Shown here one piece after another: positions 31,019-38,390 of a stretch of 38,390 nucleotides of DNA (position 1 is the stretch's first letter; each line of letters opens with the position of its first letter). Position numbers and translations under genes: made by a program. Below the pieces are notes generated by a model. The model was not told the origin of the DNA. It did not search any database and worked only from the letters and a program-made list of their open reading frames with translations. This DNA comes from Ectobacillus panaciterrae DSM 19096 (GTDB lineage: Bacteria; Bacillota; Bacilli; Bacillales; Bacillaceae_G), in NCBI RefSeq assembly GCF_000430785.1, contig NZ_AUMR01000055.1, positions 1 to 38,390 on the forward strand, given 5' to 3'.

Positions 31019-31072
31019 TTAAAACATTATAAAACATTCTCCTCCAACAACTAACAGTAATTTCATTATCAT
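31019..31072 (-). CDS. 17-aa mini-ORF in the ssu leader (MIMKLLLVVGGECFIMF)
   Basis: ATG comes directly after GAGGGGAGAG. The product MIMKLLLVVGGECFIMF has four Met and one Cys among 17 residues. It lies between the two attenuator modules. A leader-peptide reading of sulfur amino-acid supply is conceivable. Short spacing to the purine-rich stretch leaves translation uncertain. Confidence 0.35.
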   Translation of the reverse strand: MIMKLLLVVGGECFIMF

Positions 31073-31100
31073 CTCTCCCCTCATGGTAATTCCAGTAAAC

Positions 31101-31162
31101 GAAAAGGCTCTCACTTCAAGAGAAATCCCCTGAAATCGAGAGCCTCTGGTAGTCCAGTGGGC
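31101..31162 (-). promoter_or_regulatory. ssu leader module 1: small hairpin overlapping an intrinsic terminator
   Basis: GCC-CA-CTGG-ACTA-CCAG-A-GGC (31162-31142) forms a two-step hairpin. Its last GGC is also the start of the terminator stem GGCTCTC/GAGAGCC (31144-31106, extended by ATTTCA/TGAAGT), followed by TTTTCG. The architecture is the same as module 2 with different bases. Confidence 0.55.
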
Positions 31163-31193
31163 ATATTTTTCTGAAAGTTAATTTCTTAACAAA

Positions 31194-31222
31194 AGATTAA
31201 ACTCATTAAACCTATATGTCAA
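31194..31222 (-). promoter_or_regulatory. probable sigma-A promoter of the ssu leader
   Basis: Minus strand TTGACA (31222-31217), 17-bp spacer, TAATCT (31199-31194). The transcript would begin just before module 1. Confidence 0.6.
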
Positions 31223-31263
31223 GTATGAATTTATATATCTTTTATCTTCCTTTCTCCTAAAAA

Positions 31264-31305
31264 TGGAAAGCCCTATCTGAATATAATTTCAGACAGGACT
31301 TTCCA
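31264..31305 (-). terminator. terminator of tatC
   Basis: TGGAAAGCCCTATCTGAA and TTCAGACAGGACTTTCCA pair with two mismatches. On the minus strand TTTTTAGG follows. About 45 bases beyond the tatC stop. Confidence 0.82.
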
Positions 31306-31347
31306 GCTAAATACATACTGTTTTATGCAATATCAATATTGTTTGAC

Positions 31348-32070
31348 TTACATGCCAAAGTTCCTTTTCATTCGTTTCTTATAACCTAAATTCGATAATA
31401 AGACGCTGCACTCATACAGCAGAATTAATGGAATAGATACAGATATATGAGACACAAAGTCTGGCGGAGAAATACAACATGCAATAACTACAAGAATAAA
31501 ATAAGCATATCTCCTTGCTTTTTTTAGGTAGGCAGGTTCAACTATCCCAATAGTAGTAAGAAACATAATAATTACGGGCATATCGAAACAAACAGCAAAC
31601 GGAACAATAAGATTAAAAATGAAACCGAAATACTTGTCTACCGTATACATTTCATTAAACATATCTTTCCCCAAAAAATTAATGAAGTGAAAAATATTAG
31701 GCATAACAAAGAAATAACCGATCAGCAACCCTATTACAAATAATAAGAACAAAAATGGAATATAAGCCAAAGCGGCTTTTCTCTCATGAGCATGCAATCC
31801 CGGTCTTACGAATAACCAACATTGTAAACACGCTATAGGAATTGTAAAGGCTAAAGCGGCTATTCCTGAAAGAGAGAAGTAAATCCACAAGATATCGCTA
31901 GGTCCTAACACTGTTAACTTAAATGGTAAGTCTTTAATTAAAAACTTATAGATGTCCCCTACATATACAAAACCTAGAATCAGAAAAATAAAGAAACATC
32001 CCAGAGTAATGAAAAGGCGCTTCCTTAATTCCTCTAAGTGTTCTAAAATGCCCATTTCCCTCTTATTCAT
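31348..32070 (-). CDS. tatC: Sec-independent protein translocase subunit TatC
   Basis: 240 aa with six membrane helices, the receptor subunit of the twin-arginine pathway that binds RR-signal peptides of folded proteins. Family marks are the N-terminal LEHLEELRKRLF, the cytoplasmic ERKAALAYIPFLF after the second helix, FGFIFNLIVPFAVCFDMPVI and the C-terminal ISPPDFVSHISVSIPLILLY. ATG follows AAGGAGC. No tatA gene is adjacent and no Tat substrate gene is nearby, so it probably works with a TatA encoded elsewhere. Own terminator; single gene. Confidence 0.93.
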   Translation of the reverse strand: MNKREMGILEHLEELRKRLFITLGCFFIFLILGFVYVGDIYKFLIKDLPFKLTVLGPSDILWIYFSLSGIAALAFTIPIACLQCWLFVRPGLHAHERKAALAYIPFLFLLFVIGLLIGYFFVMPNIFHFINFLGKDMFNEMYTVDKYFGFIFNLIVPFAVCFDMPVIIMFLTTIGIVEPAYLKKARRYAYFILVVIACCISPPDFVSHISVSIPLILLYECSVLLSNLGYKKRMKRNFGM

Positions 32071-32359
32071 TTTGTTTGCTCCTTAGTATGCAGAAGAATA
32101 ACCTTATCATTTATATGCTCTCTTCTTCATATTTTATCCCTTTAATACTCTGTTGCCTTTATGAATATTGTTTCACTCCTTTTTTAATTAGTCAATTCCT
32201 CTATATGACAATACAGTGAAAAATTCGCGTGAAGAATGTATCTGTATATCTAACTAGTTTCTTCAACGTTTCACACTTCATCTCTCAAATTGCACTGTTT
32301 ACGATCCAACTTGGGCCATTTACTATCTATATAAGTCCACTTTGTTATTCCGACATATC
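32071..32359. other. intergenic region upstream of tatC
   Basis: No supported gene. AT-rich; it carries the tatC leader and merges into a partial copy of the dispersed element. Confidence 0.4.
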
Positions 32360-32476
32360 TATCGTTTGCCACATAGAACAAAAGAGAAACCGCGCTCGCT
32401 TCCTCTCTCTCTCCCTGCATGGGCCACGAAAAGGGTTTGACCGCTTCTGCGCTTAGCCGGATGATCTCTCCCCCCT
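32360..32476 (-). repeat. dispersed ~187-bp element, copy 3 (partial, diverged)
   Basis: On the minus strand GGGGAGAGATCATCCGGCTA is followed by AGCGCAGAAGCGGTCAAACC and a diverged second half. Neither terminal repeat is recognisable. Confidence 0.65.
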
Positions 32477-32566
32477 AAAAGAAAAGTTTTATGTCGATTT
32501 TTTTAGTTGCATTTATATAAACTTCAATTTTATGCTGAATCTATAAGTCAGTTATATACAAAATGT

Positions 32567-32603
32567 GAACACCCCCTTCAGTTCAAAGCTGAAGAGGGTG
32601 TTC
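32567..32603 (-). terminator. terminator downstream of mntH
   Basis: GAACACCCCCTTCAG and CTGAAGAGGGTGTTC pair over 15 positions with one mismatch, 135 bases beyond the mntH stop. The T run is weak. Confidence 0.65.
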
Positions 32604-32737
32604 TAGTATCATAGATATATTGCCTACCAATAATGATAACTTGTGTCACCTAAAAATTTAAAGGATATGCACTTGTTTTCTATTTCTACCTTTTAGTTTT
32701 CTTTACTATTTGCATCAGAACCGGTTTTTTCGTTCTT

Positions 32738-34105
32738 TTATCCAAAAAAGGTTTGATACAACAGATATGCATTCAATCCGGCAATCACAATCGTCACGAT
32801 CCAGGCCAAGATGGACAGCCAGCGTTTGTTAACGAATTCGCCCATCTTTTCTTTGTCACTGGTGAACTTTACTAATGGAATCACAGCAAATGACAGCTGT
32901 AACGATAGGATGACCTGACTTAAGATCAAGAGCTGAGCCGTTCCACTTTCGCCGTAGATAGCTGTGACGATAACTGCAGGGATAATCGCGATAAGTCGCG
33001 TAATCAATCGACGCAGCCATGGCTTTAGGCGAATGTTCAAGAAGCCTTCCATAACAATTTGACCAGCCAGTGTTCCTGTCAGTGTAGAGTTTTGGCCTGA
33101 TGCAAGCAGAGCTACTCCAAACAAAACACTGCCAATTGTTGTACCAAGCACTGGCGTCAACAGGTTATAAGCATCACCAATCTCTGCAACTCCTGTCATA
33201 CCGGCCTTATGGAACGCAGCTGAAGAAAGGATAAGAATCGCCGCGTTGATGAAAAGAGCAAACAGCAGGGCAACTGTTGAATCGATAGTAGCGTACCGGA
33301 TTGCCTCACGTTTTCCGAGACTGGTTTGCTCATACTGTCTCGTTTGTACGATGGAAGAATGCAAATAGAGATTATGCGGCATCACCGTCGCGCCTAAAAT
33401 TCCAATGGCGATGTAGAGCATTTCCGGATTTTGAATGATCTCCGTGCTCGGCACAAATCCGCCTAGGATTCCACTGATATTCGGCTTTGCCAAAAACAGT
33501 TCAACGGCGAAGCATAGACCAATTGTAGCAATTAAAGCGATAACGATAGATTCAATGTAGCGAAATCCTTTATTTTGCAACAGCAGGACAAGCATGACAT
33601 CGAAGGCAGTTAGGATGACACCGTATAGCAGAGGAATGTTGAACAACAGATTTAACGCAATGGCCGACCCGATTACCTCCGCCAAATCGCAAGCGGCAAT
33701 CGCTAGTTCACACAAAAACCAGAGAACCATCGCTACAGGTTTGCTGTAATGGTCGCGGCACGCCTGCGCTAAATCCCTTCCTGTGACTATTCCCAATTTA
33801 CCGGCCAACGCCTGCAGAAGAATTGCCATCAGGTTGGAGATCATGATAACAGACAACAGAGTGTAGCCAAACATGGAACCCCCGGCCAAGTCGGTGGCCC
33901 AGTTTCCCGGGTCCATATAGCCTACAGCTACCAGATAACCAGGCCCTGCAAAAGCCAAAAATTTCCGCAGCCATGATCCCGATTTCGGCACGTGAAGAGA
34001 TCGATATACTTCTTGAAGAGACGGCTGCTCACGTGATTTTCGCCAGCCTTTCTCTTCGTTTATGGCCTCTTTTGCGGCCAATGTGTTTGCATGCTCCTTA
34101 ATCAT
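32738..34105 (-). CDS. mntH: Nramp-family Mn2+ transporter MntH
   Basis: Proton-coupled manganese importer with 11 membrane helices, 455 aa. The helix-1 metal motif [13 protein letters not shown] and the helix-6 motif [18 protein letters not shown] are intact. The consensus transport loop region ([20 protein letters not shown]) also fits. An N-terminal polar extension of some 50 residues precedes helix 1. ATG follows AAAGGAGATG. Two sites resembling MntR operators lie upstream, so repression by Mn2+-MntR is likely. Confidence 0.95.
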   Translation of the reverse strand: MIKEHANTLAAKEAINEEKGWRKSREQPSLQEVYRSLHVPKSGSWLRKFLAFAGPGYLVAVGYMDPGNWATDLAGGSMFGYTLLSVIMISNLMAILLQALAGKLGIVTGRDLAQACRDHYSKPVAMVLWFLCELAIAACDLAEVIGSAIALNLLFNIPLLYGVILTAFDVMLVLLLQNKGFRYIESIVIALIATIGLCFAVELFLAKPNISGILGGFVPSTEIIQNPEMLYIAIGILGATVMPHNLYLHSSIVQTRQYEQTSLGKREAIRYATIDSTVALLFALFINAAILILSSAAFHKAGMTGVAEIGDAYNLLTPVLGTTIGSVLFGVALLASGQNSTLTGTLAGQIVMEGFLNIRLKPWLRRLITRLIAIIPAVIVTAIYGESGTAQLLILSQVILSLQLSFAVIPLVKFTSDKEKMGEFVNKRWLSILAWIVTIVIAGLNAYLLYQTFFG

Positions 34106-34158
34106 ATTCTCATCTCCTTTTATTTCTTATCCTCACATTTGATGGTGCAAGTAAATTA

Positions 34159-34177
34159 TTTTTCCTTAACGCAACTT
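34159..34177 (-). promoter_or_regulatory. MntR-box-like site 1
   Basis: Minus strand AGTTGCGTTAAGGAAAAA, close to the MntR operator of Bacillus mntH as I remember it (TTGCCTTAAGGAAA). It lies 54 bases upstream of the mntH start. Confidence 0.5.
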
Positions 34178-34257
34178 TTAGATAAAAAAATAAATCCCAT
34201 AAAAGCATATGCAGTTGAAAAAAAGCAGGTGCACACCTTTTTTGATATAAGCTATAT

Positions 34258-34277
34258 TTTTTTCCTAAGCGCAACTT
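34258..34277 (-). promoter_or_regulatory. MntR-box-like site 2
   Basis: Minus strand AGTTGCGCTTAGGAAAAAA, a second version exactly 100 bases further upstream. A TATAAT lies about a dozen bases before it on the same strand, so the site would overlap the transcription start. Confidence 0.5.
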
Positions 34278-34337
34278 TATGAAGTTATTATATTTGCTCC
34301 TCTTCCAAAAGTAAATTAAAACTTTGCTAGAGTTTGC

Positions 34338-34506
34338 TATATACAAGTGAATAAAAAAACATCTTTTTATAGCGGGGAGAGATCATCCGGCGATGTGCAG
34401 AAGCGGTCAAACCTTTGTAGTGGTTCATGCAAGTAAACCAGAGAGAAGAAGCATACCATACTCCCTTTTGGTTGCACATAGCACATGAACATGTCGAAAT
34501 TATTCT
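34338..34506 (+). repeat. dispersed ~187-bp element, copy 4 (upstream of cadC)
   Basis: Starts CTATATACAAGTGAATAAAA. The core matches copies 2 and 5 closely (GATCATCCGGCGATGTGCAG, AGCATACCATACTCCCTTTT). The right terminal repeat is degraded after ATGTCGAAAT. Confidence 0.8.
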
Positions 34507-34568
34507 TCTCTGCCCGCACCCTTAATTATTTAATTTCAAAAAATTCCAATAATATTTTATAACTTTCG

Positions 34569-34630
34569 TTGACACATTAAAAATGAGAAGCATATAATAA
34601 AAGCAAACATATGAATGTTTGTTCATATAT
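34569..34630 (+). promoter_or_regulatory. cadC-cadA promoter and operator
   Basis: TTGACA (34569-34574), 18-bp spacer, TATAAT (34593-34598). The inverted repeat ATATGAA-TGTTTG-TTCATAT (34609-34628) covers the expected transcription start, a typical ArsR/CadC-family operator position. Metal binding should release the repressor and start transcription. Confidence 0.8.
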
Positions 34631-34652
34631 TCAATTACAAAAGGTGGTATTT

Positions 34653-35033
34653 ATGACTGAAGATAAATTAGAAACTTGCACTGACTCCTGCAGTCAAACT
34701 ATCATTCATGAGGAAGTTGTTGAAAAAGTAAGAGCAACCATCCCGAATGATGAAAGTCTCAGCGATGTAGCAGAGCTGTTTAAAGTCTTAGGAGATCGCA
34801 CAAGAACTCGTATTTTACATGCTTTGTTTGAAACCGAAATGTGCGTTTGCGATTTGGCATACTTGCTGGGCATGACACAATCATCCATTTCCCATCAGCT
34901 TCGTGTATTGAAGCAGGCTAAGCTTGTGAGGAATCGTAAGGAAGGCAAAGTCGTATATTATTCGTTGGCCGACGACCACGTTAAGTCCATTTTCGAGCAA
35001 GCTTTTGAACATGTGAACGAGGATCAGAAGTAA
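34653..35033 (+). CDS. cadC: ArsR/SmtB-family metal-sensing repressor, CadC type
   Basis: 126 aa winged-helix repressor. The recognition region has the metal motif EMCVCDLA (Cys64, Cys66) followed by QSSISHQLRVLKQAKLVRNR and the wing KEGKVVYYSL. Together with N-terminal Cys9 and Cys13 this reproduces the four-Cys alpha3N site of CadC, which senses Cd/Pb/Zn. The C-terminal DDHVKSIFEQAFEH could supply an alpha5 site. An in-frame ATG at 34611 lies inside the operator and has no ribosome site; the ATG at 34653 after AAGGTGG was chosen. Cotranscribed with cadA, 20 bases apart. Confidence 0.88.
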   Translation: MTEDKLETCTDSCSQTIIHEEVVEKVRATIPNDESLSDVAELFKVLGDRTRTRILHALFETEMCVCDLAYLLGMTQSSISHQLRVLKQAKLVRNRKEGKVVYYSLADDHVKSIFEQAFEHVNEDQK

Positions 35034-35053
35034 TCCCGAAGGAGAGAAGAAAC

Positions 35054-37423
35054 ATGGAGAAGACAGCTAGGCGGCAACTTGTGTTGGATGGATTGGATTG
35101 TGCCAGTTGCGCTGCGAAGATAGAAAACGGTGTAAAGCAAATTAATGGAATCTCTTCCTGTTCCGTGAATTTTGTAAACAAAACAATGACGCTAGAGACA
35201 GAACAATCCAATGAAGAGGCTATCATCTCAGATACAAAACAATTAATAAAAAAGCTCGAACCTCATATTCAGGTGAAGGAAAAACATGTAAAAGCATCAT
35301 CTCCAAATAAACAAGTGTTCTTGTTAAAAGGACTTGATTGTGCCAACTGCGCAGGTAAAATTGATGCGCAGGTAAAACATATTGATGGCGTAGCGGAGAG
35401 CGGATTAGATTTCGTCTCCAAGAAACTGACGATTGAAGTGGCGGATCCAAAGCAAATGGATACAGCCACCGAGCAAATGAAAGCTATCGTCAAGCGATTG
35501 GAGCCGGATGTCGAAGTTGTGGCTTTGACCAAGGAAAATCATGCGGCTGACCATGAGCAAGACCACGGTGCCGGAGAAACGAAAAAGATTTTATGGAAGC
35601 TTGGAGTCGGAGGTATACTGACAGCTATCGCTGCTTTTGCAAACCTTCCTCAAATGGCTGAACTTGCATTGTTTGTTGTTGCGTATTTGATTGCAGGCGG
35701 CGACGTAGTTGTACGCGCATTCAAAAATATCACGCGCGGTCAGGTTTTTGATGAAAACTTCCTGATGGCTCTGGCAACTCTAGGGGCATTTGCCATTAAG
35801 CAGTTCCCTGAAGCGGTTTCGGTTATGCTCTTTTACCAGCTTGGCGAGCTGTTCCAGAGCATCGCGGTCAACCGTTCCCGAAAATCTATCAGCTCCTTGA
35901 TGGATATACGACCGGACTATGCCAACTTGAAAATCGGGAATGAAACAAAGCAAGTATCTCCGGAAGACGTAAACATCGGCGACCTTATTATCGTCAAGCC
36001 AGGCGAAAAAGTTCCTTTGGACGGAAAAGTCGTGGATGGCACTTCCCTGGTAGATACATCCGCACTCACCGGTGAATCCGTACCGCGTGAAATCGAATCA
36101 GGTAGTGAGATTTTAAGTGGTTTCATTAACAAAAATGGTGTGCTAACTATTGAAGTAACAAAAGAATTCGGGGAATCCACAGTCTCTAAAATCTTGGATC
36201 TTGTTCAAAATGCAAGTAGCCGCAAAGCGCCTACGGAAAACTTTATTACGAAATTCGCTCGTTACTATACCCCGGGTGTAGTGATTACTGCAGCTGCGCT
36301 GGCTTTCATTCCGCCTCTCATCATTGAAGGTGCAACGTTCTCCGACTGGATTTATCGTGCATTAGTGTTTCTAGTAATTTCTTGTCCATGTGCGCTTGTT
36401 GTCTCCATCCCTCTCGGCTTCTTCGGGGGAATCGGAGGCGCCTCCAAGAGCGGGATACTCATTAAGGGAAGTAACTATCTTGAAGCCCTCAACGACGTGA
36501 AATATGTAGTATTTGATAAGACCGGTACATTAACAAAAGGCGTATTTGATGTAACTGGTATTCATCCAGTTGGAGAGATTACACAAGAAGAGCTATTACA
36601 GTATGCTGCATTTGCAGAAATCCACTCTAATCACCCGATTGCCCTTTCCATCCGAAAAGCATATGGAAAAGACATCGATGAAGAAGCGATTCAGAACTAC
36701 AATGAGATTTCCGGCCATGGTATCCAAGTGACCGTTGCCGACAAAGAGATTTTGGCCGGCAATGCAAAACTCATGAAAAAAGAGAACATCACTTTCGACC
36801 ATCAGGAAGCAACCGGTACGCTGGTTCATGTGGCCGTTGATAAGCAATATACAGGTTTTATTGTGATCTCTGATGAAATCAAGGAAGATTCTGCCGAAGC
36901 TATTCGTTCCCTCAAGGAACTTGGTGTAAAGAAAACCATCATGCTGACAGGCGATGCGAAGTCGGTCGGTGAAGCTGTAGGACAGCAACTCGGATTAGAC
37001 GAAGTCCATGCAGAGCTTCTCCCACATCAAAAAGTAGAAGAAATTGAAAAACTGGATGTACGAAAGTCACCGAAAGAAAAGCTCGTTTTCGTCGGCGACG
37101 GCATTAACGATACACCCGTTTTGGCAAGAGCTGACGTAGGATTCGCGATGGGCGGACTCGGATCTGACGCTGCGATTGAAGCTGCCGACGTCGTAATTAT
37201 GACAGATGAACCGTCTAAAATCGCCTCCGCCATCAAAATTGCGAAGCGCACGCGTACTATCGTGTGGCAAAATATCATCTTTGCGTTAGGTGTTAAAGGG
37301 ATATTCCTGCTTTTGGGCGCGCTTGGGTTCGCTACGATGTGGGAGGCTGTATTCTCAGATGTCGGTGTAACTGTTCTGGCTGTATTGAATGCTATGCGCG
37401 TATTAAATGTAAAGAATATATAA
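35054..37423 (+). CDS. cadA: heavy-metal (Cd2+/Zn2+/Pb2+) P1B-type ATPase
   Basis: A 789-aa membrane efflux pump. Two N-terminal HMA domains carry GLDCASC (about 13-19) and GLDCANC (about 94-100). Eight membrane helices follow. Helix 6 has SCPCALV (Ser443-Cys444-Pro-Cys446), the phosphorylation site is DKTGT at Asp488, the P1B HP motif is NHPIA and the hinge is GDGINDTP at 681-688. The actuator has TGES. These mark the Zn/Cd/Pb group rather than the copper group. Duplicated HMA domains are somewhat more than the single one in staphylococcal CadA. ATG follows AAGGAG. Regulated by the cadC product; a terminator follows. Confidence 0.95.
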   Translation: MEKTARRQLVLDGLDCASCAAKIENGVKQINGISSCSVNFVNKTMTLETEQSNEEAIISDTKQLIKKLEPHIQVKEKHVKASSPNKQVFLLKGLDCANCAGKIDAQVKHIDGVAESGLDFVSKKLTIEVADPKQMDTATEQMKAIVKRLEPDVEVVALTKENHAADHEQDHGAGETKKILWKLGVGGILTAIAAFANLPQMAELALFVVAYLIAGGDVVVRAFKNITRGQVFDENFLMALATLGAFAIKQFPEAVSVMLFYQLGELFQSIAVNRSRKSISSLMDIRPDYANLKIGNETKQVSPEDVNIGDLIIVKPGEKVPLDGKVVDGTSLVDTSALTGESVPREIESGSEILSGFINKNGVLTIEVTKEFGESTVSKILDLVQNASSRKAPTENFITKFARYYTPGVVITAAALAFIPPLIIEGATFSDWIYRALVFLVISCPCALVVSIPLGFFGGIGGASKSGILIKGSNYLEALNDVKYVVFDKTGTLTKGVFDVTGIHPVGEITQEELLQYAAFAEIHSNHPIALSIRKAYGKDIDEEAIQNYNEISGHGIQVTVADKEILAGNAKLMKKENITFDHQEATGTLVHVAVDKQYTGFIVISDEIKEDSAEAIRSLKELGVKKTIMLTGDAKSVGEAVGQQLGLDEVHAELLPHQKVEEIEKLDVRKSPKEKLVFVGDGINDTPVLARADVGFAMGGLGSDAAIEAADVVIMTDEPSKIASAIKIAKRTRTIVWQNIIFALGVKGIFLLLGALGFATMWEAVFSDVGVTVLAVLNAMRVLNVKNI

Positions 37424-37428
37424 CATCC

Positions 37429-37472
37429 AAGAAGCCAACCATCACTCAGTATCATGTGGTTGGCTTCTTTTT
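37429..37472 (+). terminator. intrinsic terminator of cadC-cadA
   Basis: AAGAAGCCAACCA and TGGTTGGCTTCTT pair perfectly, followed by TTT, 6 bases after the cadA stop. Confidence 0.88.
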
Positions 37473-37481
37473 ATATAATTT

Positions 37482-37668
37482 CTATATACAAGTGAATAAA
37501 AAAACCGTCTTTTGATAGTTGGAAGAGATCATCTGGCGACGTGCAGAAGCGGTCAAACCTTTGTAGTGGTTCATGCAAGGGCAAACCAGAGAGAAGAAGC
37601 ATACCATACTCCCTTTTCGTTGTACATAGCACATGGACAAGTCGAATTTATAATTCACTCATATATAG
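37482..37668 (+). repeat. dispersed 187-bp element, copy 5 (most complete; downstream of cadA)
   Basis: Terminal repeats CTATATACAAGTGAAT and ATTCACTCATATATAG are inverted, 13 of 16 identical. The core is as in the other copies. It has the same direction as copy 4, so the two flank cadC-cadA as direct repeats 3.1 kb apart. An open frame (37512-37697) runs through it but is not convincing as a gene. Confidence 0.82.
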
Positions 37669-37887
37669 AAGGGCCTTCCTCTTCGTATTACTCATGAGGA
37701 AGCCTTCATTTTTAACGGAAACTACAGGATTCTCATTTTAAAAAGAAGCATATAGCAATTTGCTCTATTCCCTATCTCGGGAGTATCCTTAAAAATGCAC
37801 GAACAACTATCCATTCTTTTTCTGTTACATGGTTTGCTGTGTCATACGTCCACTCTAACAAACTGCCGGTTGTTTCATTTGATACAC

Positions 37888-37930
37888 AAAAAGCCCTGCG
37901 TACAAGCTCCCATTGTACGCAAGGCTCTTT
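37888..37930 (-). terminator. terminator of the minus-strand ORF (TGCGTAC family)
   Basis: GCCCTGCGTACA and TGTACGCAAGGC pair (one mismatch). TTTTTGTG follows on the minus strand, 2 bases after the stop of the ORF at 37932-38054. Confidence 0.8.
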
Positions 37931-37931
37931 C

Positions 37932-38054
37932 CTATCTGCTCTTCTCTGCAGCCTCCTGCTTAAAGAAACTCTTCATCGCATTGAACACATCTGCTTTTTG
38001 TTTCAGGATATAATAACGGAAATTTTCTTCGTGGATATTCTTGTACGCGGACAT
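37932..38054 (-). CDS. small ORF or C-terminal gene remnant (40 aa)
   Basis: Reads [20 protein letters not shown] then [20 protein letters not shown]: an amphipathic, helical, charged sequence that looks like the end of a real protein. The frame stays open upstream for about 17 more codons ([14 protein letters not shown]) to a stop, with no clear ribosome site at the ATG. A terminator directly follows. Most likely the tail of a decayed gene. The parent family is not recognised. Confidence 0.4.
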   Translation of the reverse strand: MSAYKNIHEENFRYYILKQKADVFNAMKSFFKQEAAEKSR

Positions 38055-38279
38055 TAGCGTACTGTGTCGATTATATTGGTATAGCGAGCCAGGATATACC
38101 CGAAATTATTAGTATGTCCGCTTTACCTATCATTAATACATACTTTTCTTTCGCAGGATTTTAAATCAATTGAAAAATCATTAGTCCCTAGTATCGCGAA
38201 TGCAAATTCCGCCAATTTTTTATTAACCCAAGTGAAGAAAATATGGTACGCTTGCTTTCATTGCATAACTATATAAATG
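38055..38279. other. intergenic stretch without a supported gene
   Basis: AT-rich, with no convincing frame. It may contain the decayed upstream part of the ORF at 37932-38054. Confidence 0.35.
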
Positions 38280-38390
38280 ATTTGTAATTTCGACGTTTTC
38301 ATTTGCTATTTCGAACAAAACGGCATGGGCACTTACTTCCTCTCTCTGGTTTACCCTTGCATGGACCAAGGGTTTGACCGCTTCTGCACG
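38280..38390 (-). repeat. dispersed ~187-bp element, copy 6 (cut by the window end)
   Basis: On the minus strand it begins CGTGCAGAAGCGGTCAAACC and continues with a diverged version of the second half (GGTAAACCAGAGAGAGGAAG). The left part lies beyond the window. Confidence 0.7.

Noticed and set aside
30900-31190. SAM-I (S-box) riboswitch upstream of ssuB
   Set aside because: GGGCAACCGA matches, but the conserved 5' block and the GTGCTAATTCC-type block are absent.
37512-37697. Open frames of 60-66 aa running through the dispersed element (also 27826-28011 minus)
   Set aside because: Frame and length differ between copies because of small indels, there is no ribosome site, and conservation is at the DNA level.
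1-38390. CRISPR arrays, tRNA and rRNA genes, prophage structural genes
   Set aside because: No regularly spaced short repeats, cloverleaf-like segments, rRNA blocks or phage structural frames were recognised.

Overview
The window comes from the chromosome of a low-GC, spore-forming member of the Bacillaceae or a close relative. Supporting signs are the gltP, corA/M-box, ssu, mntH, tatC and cadC-cadA types seen here, DUF4183 and DUF2642 proteins, strong GGAGG ribosome sites, many TTG/GTG starts, and remnants of IS231-, IS6/IS240- and Tn3-type elements. The species cannot be named from sequence alone. No rRNA, tRNA or CRISPR array was seen.

Layout. 1-2.1 kb: the end of a MarR regulator, then a 1.46-kb segment bounded by 38-bp Tn3-type inverted repeats, carrying an alpha/beta-hydrolase gene and an IS231-type transposase remnant. 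2.2-7.3 kb: gltP with a candidate leader peptide, two doubtful small ORFs, a DapB-like NAD(P) dehydrogenase with its LysR gene, an IS6-like remnant, and an internally deleted MOSC gene. 7.7-10.5 kb: cardiolipin synthase and an AI-2E-type membrane protein. 10.5-18.7 kb is the accessory core. It holds a ~1-kb cassette present twice (ribbon-helix-helix-like protein plus a structured leader), two DUF4183 genes and a fragment of a third, a truncated FixH-like gene, an IS231-type MITE, small membrane ORFs, a DUF2642 protein and an orphan ArsB-type transporter.

18.7-24.4 kb is devoted to membrane stress and magnesium. A pspA-DUF350-DUF4178-DUF4247 operon is followed by a magnesium (M-box) riboswitch, a 35-codon leader ORF starting MDPDNPRS and corA, and then by a second PspA/LiaH-like gene coupled to a LiaI-like membrane protein. 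24.8-31.3 kb: a membrane metallophosphoesterase and the sulfonate-sulfur genes ssuD and ssuB-ssuA-ssuC. The ssu leader has two tandem attenuator-like hairpin/terminator modules and a Met/Cys-containing mini-ORF. 31.3-38.4 kb: tatC, mntH with two MntR-box-like sites 100 bp apart, and a cadC-cadA cadmium/zinc efflux operon with a clear promoter and operator.

A ~187-bp dispersed element with imperfect terminal inverted repeats occurs six times from 21 kb onward, always between genes. It separates ssuC from ssuD and flanks cadC-cadA in direct orientation. The best candidates for undescribed biology are the two-tier M-box/Asp-Pro leader of corA, the tandem ssu attenuators, the duplicated cassette whose leader hairpins show paired base changes, and the dispersed element.
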